DNA of 64,000 nucleotides from JAYQKL01 sp049889415 (lineage in GTDB: Bacteria > Pseudomonadota > Alphaproteobacteria > RS24), in NCBI GenBank assembly GCA_049889415.1, contig JBMHDL010000003.1, positions 1 through 64,000 on the forward strand, given 5' to 3'. Positions 15,510 through 23,799 of this stretch are shown in pieces. Below the pieces are notes generated by a model, which worked only from the letters and a program-made list of their open reading frames with translations, ran no database searches and had not been told where the DNA came from. Within the stretch, counting starts at the first letter, position 1. Each line of letters opens with the position of its first letter. A program made the position numbers and the translations under genes.

Positions 15510-16517
15510 ATGGCAGGGGTTCAACATTTAGAGGTTCAGCCTGATCAGGACGGTATGCGGGTCGACCGATGGTTTCGCAGCCTGTTTCCCAGTCTGCGGC
15601 AGGGTGATATTGAGAAAATGCTGCGCAAAGGCCAGATCCGTATTGATGGGGCACGTGCCAAATCCAGTGCACGCCTCGTTGCTGGTCAGACCGTGCGCGT
15701 GCCGCCCATGCCGACAAAGGCCGAGCAGGATGCCCGCAGAGCCGGAGCCGGCAAGCCTCGGGCGTCGGCGGCCCTGCGCCAGCAGATCCGCGATGCTGTC
15801 ATTTATAAGGATGATGATATATTGGTGCTGAACAAGCCTTCCGGCCTGGCGGTTCAAGGCGGCAGCAAGACACATCAACATGTGGACGGGCTTTTGGACG
15901 AATTGGTGTTTGATGGTTCCGAGCGCCCGCGTCTGGTGCATCGGCTTGACCGGGACACATCCGGGGTCCTGATTTTGGGCCGTTCCCGCAAGGCTGCGTC
16001 TTTTTTGACCAAAGTGTTTGCCGAACGCAGAACCCGTAAACTTTATTGGGCGCTGACTCATGGTGTTCCTCGTCCCGAGCAGGGGGATATCAAGCTGCCC
16101 CTTATCAAACGCGCTGCGGCAGATGGTCAGGAGCGCGTCCGCCCTGTCCGTGACGGTGAAAAAGGCGGCCTCAAGGCTGTCACCCGGTTTGCCGTGTTGC
16201 AACGTGCTGGTCAGGACTTTGCCTGGGTTTCCTTCATGCCGCTGACGGGGCGCACGCATCAAATCCGAGCGCATGCGCTGGCGATAGGTCATCCGCTGGT
16301 CGGAGATCCGAAATATGCTGATGATGAGGTTGAGACGGGCAGGGGGCTTGCCGTAAAACTGCATTTGCATGCGCGCAGCCTTGAGTTGCCGCACCCTCGC
16401 GGCGGGATTTTCCAGATTGAGGCGCCGTTGGGCGGCCATATGAAGCAGAGTTGGGACTTTCTGGCGTTTGAAGAGCGCGATGGCGCTGATCCGTTTCCGG
16501 AAAATGACTGGGCGTAA
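15510..16517 (+). CDS. rluC: RluA-family 23S rRNA pseudouridine synthase (RluC-like)
   Basis: It should isomerise specific uridines in 23S rRNA to pseudouridine. An N-terminal S4 RNA-binding domain covers about residues 14-70, and the catalytic domain has the family motif HRLDRDTSG at residues 144-152 with the catalytic aspartate D147, plus GRTHQIRAHALAIGHPLVGD further on. Length 335 is normal. The combination of S4 domain and position before a HAD gene and ATP12 fits RluC of alphaproteobacteria; RluD is the main alternative. It starts three bases after htrA, so the two probably share a transcript. Confidence 0.88.
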   Translation: MAGVQHLEVQPDQDGMRVDRWFRSLFPSLRQGDIEKMLRKGQIRIDGARAKSSARLVAGQTVRVPPMPTKAEQDARRAGAGKPRASAALRQQIRDAVIYKDDDILVLNKPSGLAVQGGSKTHQHVDGLLDELVFDGSERPRLVHRLDRDTSGVLILGRSRKAASFLTKVFAERRTRKLYWALTHGVPRPEQGDIKLPLIKRAAADGQERVRPVRDGEKGGLKAVTRFAVLQRAGQDFAWVSFMPLTGRTHQIRAHALAIGHPLVGDPKYADDEVETGRGLAVKLHLHARSLELPHPRGGIFQIEAPLGGHMKQSWDFLAFEERDGADPFPENDWA

Positions 16518-16529
16518 CAGGGGAATTCT

Positions 16530-17192
16530 ATGCGTTTGATCTTGTTTGATTGCGACGGCACGATTGTAGACAGCCAGCAGGCTATCATTACCGGCATGAC
16601 CCGCGCCATGGTTCAGGTCGGGCTTGAGCCGGTTGCGGATACTGATATTCTTAAAACCATCGGTTTATCATTGGAGGCTGCGGTTGAGCTTTATCTGCCT
16701 GACAGTTCGGTGCAACAGCGTACAGATTTGATTGAGGCGTATAAATCCATTGCAACAGAGATTGCTGCCCAGGAGGACAGGGGTGAAGCGGTTTTCCCCG
16801 GCATGGGGGAACTGATTCATGACTTGGCCGCTGAACAGGATACATTGCTGGGTATCGTGACCATGAAGTCTCGGCGGGGTGTCCGCAGAGTCTGTAAGAC
16901 CCACGGGTTTGAAAACGTTTTTCATGTTTTGAAAAGTGCCGATGACGGGCCGGGAAAGCCCAACCCGCAACTCATTCTGGATGCTATGGATGAATTAGGA
17001 GTTACGCCAGGGCAGACCGTTATGATTGGCGATACGGTGTATGACATGGCGATGGCGAAGAATGCCGGGGTTTTGCCGATTGGGGTCAGCTGGGGGTATA
17101 ACCCGGTCTCGGATTTGCGGGCTTATGGCGCGGAACACATTGCTGAAAGCTCTTTTGATCTCTCAAAAATGTTAAAAAACATATACTTGTAA
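16530..17192 (+). CDS. HAD-superfamily hydrolase (phosphoglycolate phosphatase-like)
   Basis: The 220-residue protein carries HAD motif I (DCDGT, nucleophile D7 and acid/base D9), motif II threonine in GIVTMKS near residue 110, a lysine in GKPNPQ near 144, and motif IV GDTVYDM near 169. A helical cap between motifs I and II marks it as subfamily IA, like Gph or pyrophosphatase PpaX. The substrate cannot be told. It lies 12 bases after the pseudouridine synthase and 14 before the ATP12 gene, an order found widely in alphaproteobacteria. Confidence 0.85.
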   Translation: MRLILFDCDGTIVDSQQAIITGMTRAMVQVGLEPVADTDILKTIGLSLEAAVELYLPDSSVQQRTDLIEAYKSIATEIAAQEDRGEAVFPGMGELIHDLAAEQDTLLGIVTMKSRRGVRRVCKTHGFENVFHVLKSADDGPGKPNPQLILDAMDELGVTPGQTVMIGDTVYDMAMAKNAGVLPIGVSWGYNPVSDLRAYGAEHIAESSFDLSKMLKNIYL

Positions 17193-17206
17193 AAGGTTTT
17201 TAATTA

Positions 17207-17908
17207 ATGACAGAAAGGTTTTATGAGGCTGTTCAGATTAGTGAGCAACCGGACGGTTTTGCAGTTTTTCTTGACAGTTTTGCCTTAAAAACACCGGCAA
17301 AAAAACCTGTTACACTCCCGACCAAAGCTCTGGCTGAGTTGGTGCAGACGGAATGGGAGGCGGTCGAGGGCAAAATTGATGCCATGAAAATGCCCATCAA
17401 CCGCATCGTCAACACCTCCCTTGACCGTGTGCCCGACAATATTCAAGGCTTGGCGAAGGAATTCGTCGCCTACGCCAATAACGATTTGACCTGCTACCGC
17501 GCTGAACATCCGGACAAGCTTGTTGCGCTGCAGGAAAAAATTTGGGGCAGATGGCTGTCATGGTGCGGCGGCAGATTCGATGTATCGTTTGCAGTGACCA
17601 ATGGGATTGAGCCGGTTGACCAGTCTGATGAGACGCTTCAACGTTTGCACAATATCTATCTTCAGGATGCGGATAATGTCCTGCGTATGGGGGGGCTCAG
17701 TCATGCCACGGCCCTTTTGGGGTCAGCGGTGTTGGCCTTGGCGGTTGAGCAGAAAGAAATGGATGCAGAGACTGCTTTTGAGGCCGCGTTTTTGGATGAG
17801 CGGTTCCAGATTGATCAATGGGGACAAGATGATGAGGCGACCGTCAGGTTGCAGAGCCGCAGGGGGGAAATTGAGGAAATCGTGAAATATTTTGGGGTTT
17901 TAGGGTAG
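17207..17908 (+). CDS. ATP12-family F1-ATPase assembly chaperone
   Basis: The 233-residue protein matches the ATP12 family, which in mitochondria holds the F1 alpha subunit before assembly. Supporting segments are the N-terminal ISEQPDGFAVFLDSFALKTPAKKP and the conserved MPINRIVNTSLDRV near residues 63-76, with the later YANNDLTCYRAEHPDKL. The family is restricted to alphaproteobacteria and mitochondria, which makes it a good lineage marker. It is the last gene of the htrA-rluC-HAD run. Bacterial function is inferred from the mitochondrial homologue. Confidence 0.9.
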   Translation: MTERFYEAVQISEQPDGFAVFLDSFALKTPAKKPVTLPTKALAELVQTEWEAVEGKIDAMKMPINRIVNTSLDRVPDNIQGLAKEFVAYANNDLTCYRAEHPDKLVALQEKIWGRWLSWCGGRFDVSFAVTNGIEPVDQSDETLQRLHNIYLQDADNVLRMGGLSHATALLGSAVLALAVEQKEMDAETAFEAAFLDERFQIDQWGQDDEATVRLQSRRGEIEEIVKYFGVLG

Positions 17909-17969
17909 AACTGATGCGTAAAAAGCTTTACACAAGTCTGACAAATTAAACAATGAATCGGACAGGGAC

Positions 17970-19502
17970 ATGAGTGATATCATTGAAGAGCTGAACCAGA
18001 GACGCGCTGAGGCCAGATTGGGCGGTGGGCAAAAGCGTATTGATGCGCAACATCAGCGCGGAAAATTGACCGCACGTGAACGCATTGATTTGCTGCTGGA
18101 TGACGGCTCTTTTGAAGAAATTGACATGTTTGTCGAGCATGATTGTCATGAATTCGGCATGAGCGAGAAAAAAATCCCCGGTGATGGTGTCGTTACCGGT
18201 TGGGGCACGGTCAATGGCCGTCCGATTTATGTTTTTGCCAAGGATTTCACCGTCTTCGGCGGCTCCTTGTCCAAGTCCCATGCCCAAAAAATCATGAAGG
18301 TTCAGGATATGGCCCTGCGCAACCGTATGCCGATTGTCGGGATATTGGATGCTGGTGGAGCCCGGATTCAGGAGGGTGTTGATGCGCTGGGCGGCTATGC
18401 CGAGGTTTTCCAGCGTAACACGCTTGCATCCGGCGTCATTCCGCAAATCACGATGATTATGGGGCCATGTGCCGGTGGTGACGTCTATTCTCCAGCCCTG
18501 ACCGATTTCATTTTCATGGTCAAAAACACGTCCTATATGTTCGTTACCGGCCCGGATGTCGTAAAGACGGTCACCAATGAGGAGGTGACGGCTGAAGAGC
18601 TTGGCGGCGCCAAAGTCCATACTACCAAATCCTCTGTGGCGGACGGATCCTACAATAACGACATTGAGGCGTTGACAGATTTACGACGCCTGATTGATTT
18701 CCTGCCCCAGTGCAACCAGTCGGGTGTGCCGGAGCGTGATTTTTTTGATGATCCGAAGCGTCAGGAAATGTCCCTTGATACGCTAGTGCCGGACAACCCG
18801 AACCTGCCATACGATATCAAGGAATTGATCGGCAAAGTCGTGGATGAGGGGGATTTTTTTGAAATCCAGAAGGATTTTGCAGCCAATATAGTCTGTGGGT
18901 TTGGTCGGGTGGAAGGCCGGACGGTCGGTTTTGTCGCCAATCAGCCCATGGTGTTGGCGGGTGTCTTGGACAGTGACAGCAGCCGCAAGGGTGCGCGATT
19001 TGTCCGCTTTTGTGACTGCTTTGACATTCCAGTGGTGACTTTTGTTGACGTTCCGGGGTTTTTGCCGGGCACGTCGCAGGAATATGGCGGATTGATCAAG
19101 CATGGCGCGAAGCTTCTGTTTGCCTATGCTGAGGCCACGGTTCCGAAAATCACGGTCATCACGCGCAAAGCCTATGGCGGCGCTTATGACGTGATGGCGT
19201 CCAAACATTTACGCGGTGACATCAACTATGCCTGGCCGTCTGCAGAGATCGCCGTTATGGGGGCAAAGGGTGCCGTGGAGATTATCTTCCGTCAGGACAT
19301 CGGCAATGATGCTGAGATTGAAAAGCGGACCAAGGAGTATGAGGACCGGTTCCTCAATCCTTTTGTGGCGGCGGAGCGCGGCTATATTGACGAAGTCATC
19401 ATGCCGCATAACACACGTAACCGGATTGTCCGCGCCCTCAGGCTCACGAAAAACAAGCAGCTTGAGAATCCCTGGAAAAAACACGATAACATCCCGCTTT
19501 AG
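17970..19502 (+). CDS. pccB: Propionyl-CoA carboxylase beta chain (carboxyltransferase)
   Basis: This 510-residue protein is the carboxyltransferase subunit that moves carboxyl from biotin to propionyl-CoA, giving methylmalonyl-CoA. Both crotonase-like halves are visible: GGARIQEGVDALGGYAEVF near residues 130-148 and VTFVDVPGFLPGTSQEYGG in the second half, with KAYGGAYDVMASKHL near 397-411. Similarity in detail is to PccB rather than methylcrotonyl- or geranyl-CoA enzymes, though acyl specificity is inferred. AGGGAC precedes the ATG. The biotin subunit gene follows two bases after its TAG if a TTG is used, or eleven bases to the better ATG. Confidence 0.92.
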   Translation: MSDIIEELNQRRAEARLGGGQKRIDAQHQRGKLTARERIDLLLDDGSFEEIDMFVEHDCHEFGMSEKKIPGDGVVTGWGTVNGRPIYVFAKDFTVFGGSLSKSHAQKIMKVQDMALRNRMPIVGILDAGGARIQEGVDALGGYAEVFQRNTLASGVIPQITMIMGPCAGGDVYSPALTDFIFMVKNTSYMFVTGPDVVKTVTNEEVTAEELGGAKVHTTKSSVADGSYNNDIEALTDLRRLIDFLPQCNQSGVPERDFFDDPKRQEMSLDTLVPDNPNLPYDIKELIGKVVDEGDFFEIQKDFAANIVCGFGRVEGRTVGFVANQPMVLAGVLDSDSSRKGARFVRFCDCFDIPVVTFVDVPGFLPGTSQEYGGLIKHGAKLLFAYAEATVPKITVITRKAYGGAYDVMASKHLRGDINYAWPSAEIAVMGAKGAVEIIFRQDIGNDAEIEKRTKEYEDRFLNPFVAAERGYIDEVIMPHNTRNRIVRALRLTKNKQLENPWKKHDNIPL

Positions 19503-19513
19503 GATTGCCCCAA

Positions 19514-21499
19514 ATGTTCAAGAAAATACTGATTGCAAACCGAGGTGAAATTGCCTGCCGTGTCATCCGCTCGGCCAAACAAATGGGCATCCAGACCGTC
19601 GCTGTTTACTCTGATGCAGACGCCAACGCCCTGCATGTCCGTGAAGCTGACGAGGCCGTGCATATCGGTGCGGCCGCCGCGGCGGAAAGCTATCTTGTAA
19701 TTGATAAGATCCTCGATGCCATCAAACAGACCGGCGCCGAAGCGGTCCATCCGGGCTATGGCTTTTTGAGCGAGAACAAAGCATTTGCCGAAGCGCTGGA
19801 TAAGGCCGGCATCGCCTTCATCGGCCCGCCTGCTGGGGCGATTGAAAGCATGGGGGATAAAATCACCTCAAAAAAGCTGGCTGCTGAGGCCGGTGTTTCG
19901 ACTGTCCCGGGGCATATGGGGCTAATTGAGGATGCTGAGGAGGCGGTCAAAATCGCCACTGAAATCGGGTATCCGGTGATGATTAAAGCTTCAGCCGGCG
20001 GTGGTGGCAAGGGCATGCGGATTGCCTGGAACGATGATGAAGCGCGGGAAGGTTTTCAGTCTTCAAAAAATGAGGCGGCCAGCAGTTTTGGTGATGACCG
20101 CATTTTTATTGAAAAATTTGTGACCCAGCCCCGTCATATTGAGATTCAGGTTTTGGGTGACAAGCACGGCAACATCATTTACCTCGGCGAGCGCGAATGT
20201 TCCATTCAGCGCCGGAACCAGAAGGTCATTGAAGAGGCGCCAAGCCCGTTTCTCGACGCCAAGACCCGCAAAGCCATGGGCGAGCAGGCCGTTGCGCTGG
20301 CGCAGGCCGTGGATTACTGCTCTGCCGGCACGGTCGAGTTCATTGTTGACGGCGACAAGAACTTTTATTTCCTTGAAATGAACACCCGCTTGCAGGTTGA
20401 ACACCCGGTGACGGAACTGATTACCGGTGTCGACCTGGTCGAGCAGATGATCAAGGTGGCGGCTGGTGAAAAGCTTGATCTGACGCAAAAAGACATCAAA
20501 CTGAATGGCTGGGCGATTGAAAGCCGCATTTACGCCGAAGACCCGTATCGCGGGTTTCTTCCGTCTACGGGCCGCCTGAGCCGCTATCGCCCGCCGCAGG
20601 AGGGGGTGTTTGACGGCATTACGGTCCGTAATGATACAGGCGTTTATGAGGGTGGTGAAATTTCCATTTATTATGACCCGATGATCGCCAAGCTGGTGAC
20701 ATATGGAGAAGACCGCATCAAGGCTGTTGACGGCATGCTGGAGGCCTTGAACGGCTTCCGGATTGACGGCATCCGCCACAATATCGATTTCCTTGCCGCC
20801 ATTATGCAGCATGAGCGGTTCCGCGAAGGAGCCTTGACGACGGCCTTTATTGACGAAGAATATCCGGAGGGTTTTGCCGGCGCACCGCAAAGCTTGGAGC
20901 AGGTGCAGACATTGGCTGCCATTGCCACGGATATGCATGTGTTTGAGCTGCACCGTGCGGCCAGCATCAGCGGCGCCATTGCCGGTGAAACATTACTGCC
21001 GGCTGATGCGTTCAGTGTCCAGATTGGTGAGGCCGTCTTTACAGTCGACAAAACCGAGGCGGGAGCGACGGTTGACGGAACCTCTTATGAAATTGCAACT
21101 GACTGGGTGCCCGGTCAGCTGTTTTACACCGGTACGGTCAATGACCGCCCGGTTTCCTTTGCCGTTGACAAGGCGCTGGAAGGTTATGTGTTGACCGGCA
21201 ATGGTGCCGAACTTGAAGTGAGTATCCGTTCCGCTAAAGCGCAGGAACTGGTTCGGTTTATGCCTGAAAAGGATGATGGCGGCTCTGACAAAGCGCTGTT
21301 ATGCCCGATGCCGGGTGTGGTTGTTTCCCTTGCTGTTTCTGAAGGTGATGAGGCTAAAGCCGGGCAGCCGCTCGCGGTTGTGGAAGCCATGAAAATGGAA
21401 AATATCCTGCGGGCGGAAAAAGACGTCACCATCGCCAAAATCCTTGTCGCTCCCGGCGATGCGTTGGCTGTCGATGATGTGATGATTGAGTTCGAATAA
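19514..21499 (+). CDS. pccA: Propionyl-CoA carboxylase alpha chain (biotin carboxylase)
   Basis: This 661-residue subunit carboxylates its own biotin with ATP and bicarbonate. Domains in order: biotin carboxylase N-domain (KILIANRGEIACRVI), ATP-grasp (KASAGGGGKGMRIA and RECSIQRRNQK), the carboxylase C-domain (GWAIESRIYAEDP), a linker domain and a C-terminal biotinyl domain with EAMKMEN. The biotin lysine is K627, 35 residues from the end as in known carboxylases. I prefer the ATG at 19514, ten bases after AGGA, to the upstream TTG at 19505, which would add only three residues. It pairs with pccB just upstream and converges with lipB, stop codons nine bases apart. Confidence 0.93.
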   Translation: MFKKILIANRGEIACRVIRSAKQMGIQTVAVYSDADANALHVREADEAVHIGAAAAAESYLVIDKILDAIKQTGAEAVHPGYGFLSENKAFAEALDKAGIAFIGPPAGAIESMGDKITSKKLAAEAGVSTVPGHMGLIEDAEEAVKIATEIGYPVMIKASAGGGGKGMRIAWNDDEAREGFQSSKNEAASSFGDDRIFIEKFVTQPRHIEIQVLGDKHGNIIYLGERECSIQRRNQKVIEEAPSPFLDAKTRKAMGEQAVALAQAVDYCSAGTVEFIVDGDKNFYFLEMNTRLQVEHPVTELITGVDLVEQMIKVAAGEKLDLTQKDIKLNGWAIESRIYAEDPYRGFLPSTGRLSRYRPPQEGVFDGITVRNDTGVYEGGEISIYYDPMIAKLVTYGEDRIKAVDGMLEALNGFRIDGIRHNIDFLAAIMQHERFREGALTTAFIDEEYPEGFAGAPQSLEQVQTLAAIATDMHVFELHRAASISGAIAGETLLPADAFSVQIGEAVFTVDKTEAGATVDGTSYEIATDWVPGQLFYTGTVNDRPVSFAVDKALEGYVLTGNGAELEVSIRSAKAQELVRFMPEKDDGGSDKALLCPMPGVVVSLAVSEGDEAKAGQPLAVVEAMKMENILRAEKDVTIAKILVAPGDALAVDDVMIEFE

Positions 21500-21508
21500 G
21501 CCGACGAT

Positions 21509-22198
21509 TCAGGCGTCACATGGCTCAAACGCTCGGTTGAAGGTTTTTAGCAGGGCTGCATCAACATCCTCCATGCTCACCGGAAATCCGAGATCAATCA
21601 GGCTAGTTACACCTTGGTCCGTGATACCACATGGGACAATGCCGCCAAAATGGCTGAGGTCTGGTTCGACATTCAGGGCCAGTCCATGAAAGCTGACCCA
21701 GCGCCGGACGCGGATACCAATGGCACCGATTTTATCCTCTCGTCCCGCTCCGAGTTCCGGGCGCGGCACCCAAACGCCAACCCGCCCGTCGCTGATTTTG
21801 GCCTGAATGTTAAACTCGGCCAAGGTGCTGATCATCCAGTTTTCAACATTACGGACAAAACACCGGATATCTTCTCCACGTTTTTTCAAATCCAGCATCA
21901 GATAGACAACGCGCTGGCCGGGGCCATGATAGGTGTATTCCCCGCCGCGCCCGGCCTGATAAACCGGAAATCTGTCATGATGCAGCAAATCTTCGGCTTT
22001 GGCGCTGGTCCCGGCGGTATAAAGGGGCGGGTGTTCCAGAAACCAAAGAAGTTCATTCTCTGCGCCGTCACGGATGGCCTTGACTCGGGCTTCCATGAAG
22101 GAGACGGCCTCTTCATAAGGCACTTGGGTTCCGGAAATTCGACATTCCGGCCTTGAAAAACCCGGTTCAGGCGGTAAGAAGGTGTCTTCGAAATCCAT
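21509..22198 (-). CDS. lipB: Octanoyltransferase LipB
   Basis: LipB moves octanoyl groups from acyl-carrier protein to the lipoyl domains of 2-oxoacid dehydrogenases and GcvH, the first step of lipoate synthesis. The family motifs are RGGEYTYHGPGQRVVYLML near the middle, KIGAIGIRVRRWVSFHGLALNV (with the catalytic lysine) and FGGIVPCGI (with the catalytic cysteine). The ATG at 22198 (MDFEDTF) gives 229 residues; an upstream ATG at 22237 would add 13 residues unlike the family, inside the AT-rich control region. It is divergent from the siroheme/APS reductase pair. Confidence 0.93.
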   Translation of the reverse strand: MDFEDTFLPPEPGFSRPECRISGTQVPYEEAVSFMEARVKAIRDGAENELLWFLEHPPLYTAGTSAKAEDLLHHDRFPVYQAGRGGEYTYHGPGQRVVYLMLDLKKRGEDIRCFVRNVENWMISTLAEFNIQAKISDGRVGVWVPRPELGAGREDKIGAIGIRVRRWVSFHGLALNVEPDLSHFGGIVPCGITDQGVTSLIDLGFPVSMEDVDAALLKTFNRAFEPCDA

Positions 22199-22231
22199 TT
22201 TGAGTATGTAGCATACCTTACATAGAATTAA

Positions 22232-22250
22232 ATACATAATATATATGTAT
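22232..22250. promoter_or_regulatory. AT-rich 19-base palindrome between lipB and the siroheme gene
   Basis: ATACATA (22232-22238) and TATGTAT (22244-22250) are perfect inverted repeats around a 5-base centre. The site lies 34 bases upstream of the preferred lipB start and 26 bases upstream of the -35 box for the sulfur genes, in a strikingly AT-rich gap. It has the shape of an operator for a dimeric regulator, but no regulator can be named from sequence. Confidence 0.4.
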
Positions 22251-22275
22251 AATAAAAAATACTACATAAAAAAAG

Positions 22276-22304
22276 ATGACAAATTGGGCTAATGTACCTA
22301 TATT
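22276..22304 (+). promoter_or_regulatory. Promoter for the siroheme dehydrogenase-cysH pair
   Basis: ATGACA (22276-22281) and TATATT (22299-22304) are separated by 17 bases, each one mismatch from sigma-70 consensus. A start about seven bases downstream would fall at the GAAAGGA ribosome-binding site, giving a very short leader of about 12 bases before the ATG at 22323. Confidence 0.5.
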
Positions 22305-22322
22305 ACTCATGAAAGGAAATTT

Positions 22323-22925
22323 ATGCTTCCAATAGTTCTTGATATGACAAGTCTTCGTGCGGCAGTGGTCGGTGGCGGAGTGCAAGCCTGCCGGCGTCTG
22401 CAGATGCTGGATGAGGCCGGGGCTGAGGGCGTTAAGGTTTACTGCCCTGACCCGTCAGACGAGATGCAGGTATTGGCCGGCCCGCGCCTTGAGCGGCGTC
22501 CCATTTGCGAGGATGACATCACTGCGCTCGCGTTGGTGTTTGTCGCCAATGAGAGTGAGGCCGAGGCTGACCGCATAACGCAACTAGCCCGAGCCGGCAA
22601 AACGCTGGTGAATGTTGAGGATGTCAAACCGCAATGTGACTTCCATGTCCCAGCCCTAGTCCGGCGCGGTGACTTGTTGTTGACGGCCTCCAGCGGGGGT
22701 AAATCCCCGGCCTTGGCGCGGCGCTTGAAAGGGTTTTTGGCGGCTCGCTTCCCGGAAAGCTGGGCCGGCTATGTCGAGCAGATTGCGGCAGCCCGCGAAG
22801 ACTGGCGAGCGCAGGGGCTGTCCTTCAAGGATGTGACGGAACGCAGCAATGCGCTGATAGATGAAAAAGGATGGTTGGCATGTCAGTGTCCCTTGACGAC
22901 CGACAGCAGCAGCAAGACGTCCTGA
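22323..22925 (+). CDS. Precorrin-2 dehydrogenase/ferrochelatase (CysG N-terminal type)
   Basis: The 200-residue protein matches the N-terminal half of CysG and yeast Met8, which oxidise precorrin-2 with NAD+ and insert iron to make siroheme for sulfite and nitrite reductases. The NAD-binding glycine motif VVGGGVQACR is at residues 15-24, NVEDVKPQCDFHVPA near 97-111 contains the conserved aspartate, and SSGGKSPALARRL follows near 129-141. The methyltransferase half of full CysG is absent, so uroporphyrinogen methylation must be done elsewhere. The gene overlaps cysH by 46 bases. Siroheme use fits assimilatory sulfate reduction, but no sulfite reductase gene is beside it. Confidence 0.87.
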   Translation: MLPIVLDMTSLRAAVVGGGVQACRRLQMLDEAGAEGVKVYCPDPSDEMQVLAGPRLERRPICEDDITALALVFVANESEAEADRITQLARAGKTLVNVEDVKPQCDFHVPALVRRGDLLLTASSGGKSPALARRLKGFLAARFPESWAGYVEQIAAAREDWRAQGLSFKDVTERSNALIDEKGWLACQCPLTTDSSSKTS

Positions 22926-23623
22926 CCGCGCTAAACACCCGGTATCAGGGGCAGACGGCAGATGACGTTTTGCGGGCAATGATCGAGCAGGAATTCGCCG
23001 GCCGGATTTGTGTTGTGTCTTCGTTCGGCTCGGAGTCGACCGTGCTGTTGCATAAGGTTGCCCAGATTGACCCGACAGTTCCGGTCATTTTCCTCAACAC
23101 CGGAAAACTGTTCGGGGAAACTCTGAGATATCGCGACCGGATACAGTCGGCACTTGGTCTATCGGATGTGCGGGCTATCGCTCCACATCCTGATGACCTG
23201 AAAAAACTGGATCAAGACGGAGATTTATGGACCCGTAATCAGGATCAATGCTGCCATATCCGTAAAGTGTTGCCACAGAAGCGGGCCTTGAAAGGGTTTG
23301 ACGCTGTCATTACCGGACGTAAGCGCTTCCAGACATCTGCACGCGAAAATATGGGCATGATTGAGATTGAAGATGTTGAAACCGGTCGCCTTCGCATCAA
23401 TCCACTGGTTGAGCATGACCTGGCCAGCCTGAACGCTTATATTGAAGAACACAATCTTCCGCGCCATCCGCTGGTTAAGGACGGGTATTTGTCCATCGGC
23501 TGTATGCCATGCACATCCAAGGTTAAAGAGGGCGGGGATTACCGCTCTGGGCGTTGGGCCGGCACTGACAAGGAGGAATGCGGCATTCACGAGACGGATT
23601 TTGTTGATGGGGACGGAATTTAA
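22880..23623 (+). CDS. cysH: Adenylyl-sulfate (APS) reductase, assimilatory
   Basis: The enzyme reduces adenylyl-sulfate to sulfite with thioredoxin. The nucleotide loop is VVSSFGSESTVLLHK near residues 45-59. The sequence has CC in QCCHIRK and CMPC near the end, which together ligate the 4Fe-4S cluster that marks the APS-using (not PAPS-using) branch, and the catalytic cysteine in ECGIH close to the C-terminus. The ATG at 22880 lies nine bases after AAAAGG; the one at 22871 is less well spaced. Length 247. It overlaps the upstream siroheme gene, implying coupled translation, and is followed by tRNA-Leu. Confidence 0.93.
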   Translation: MSVSLDDRQQQQDVLTALNTRYQGQTADDVLRAMIEQEFAGRICVVSSFGSESTVLLHKVAQIDPTVPVIFLNTGKLFGETLRYRDRIQSALGLSDVRAIAPHPDDLKKLDQDGDLWTRNQDQCCHIRKVLPQKRALKGFDAVITGRKRFQTSARENMGMIEIEDVETGRLRINPLVEHDLASLNAYIEEHNLPRHPLVKDGYLSIGCMPCTSKVKEGGDYRSGRWAGTDKEECGIHETDFVDGDGI

Positions 23624-23691
23624 CCCGGTTTAGGGCTTGTGGATGTCCGGCGTTTTTGTTACACCCTCAAAGTCTCTCTCTGACATGCTTT

Positions 23692-23778
23692 GCGGCCGTG
23701 GCGGAATTGGTAGACGCGCAGCGTTGAGGTCGCTGTGGGGTAACACCCGTGGAAGTTCGAGTCTTCTCGGCCGCACCA
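23692..23778 (+). tRNA. tRNA-Leu (anticodon GAG)
   Basis: An 87-base tRNA with acceptor GCGGCCG (23692-23698) pairing CGGCCGC (23768-23774), discriminator A and an encoded CCA end. The anticodon stem CAGCG/CGCTG encloses the loop TTGAGGT, with GAG at 23726-23728, reading CUC leucine codons. The D-loop starts with GGAATTGGTAGAC, and a long class-II variable arm (GTGGGGTAACACCCGT) and the T-loop TTCGAGT are present. It is located between cysH and the 3' end of the sulfotransferase gene. Confidence 0.95.
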
Positions 23779-23799
23779 ATAACCCCTGACATATCCTCG

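Noticed and set aside
15528..16439. 303-codon minus-strand frame inside the pseudouridine synthase gene
   Set aside because: Mirror image of a well-supported gene; no ribosome-binding site and no family features.
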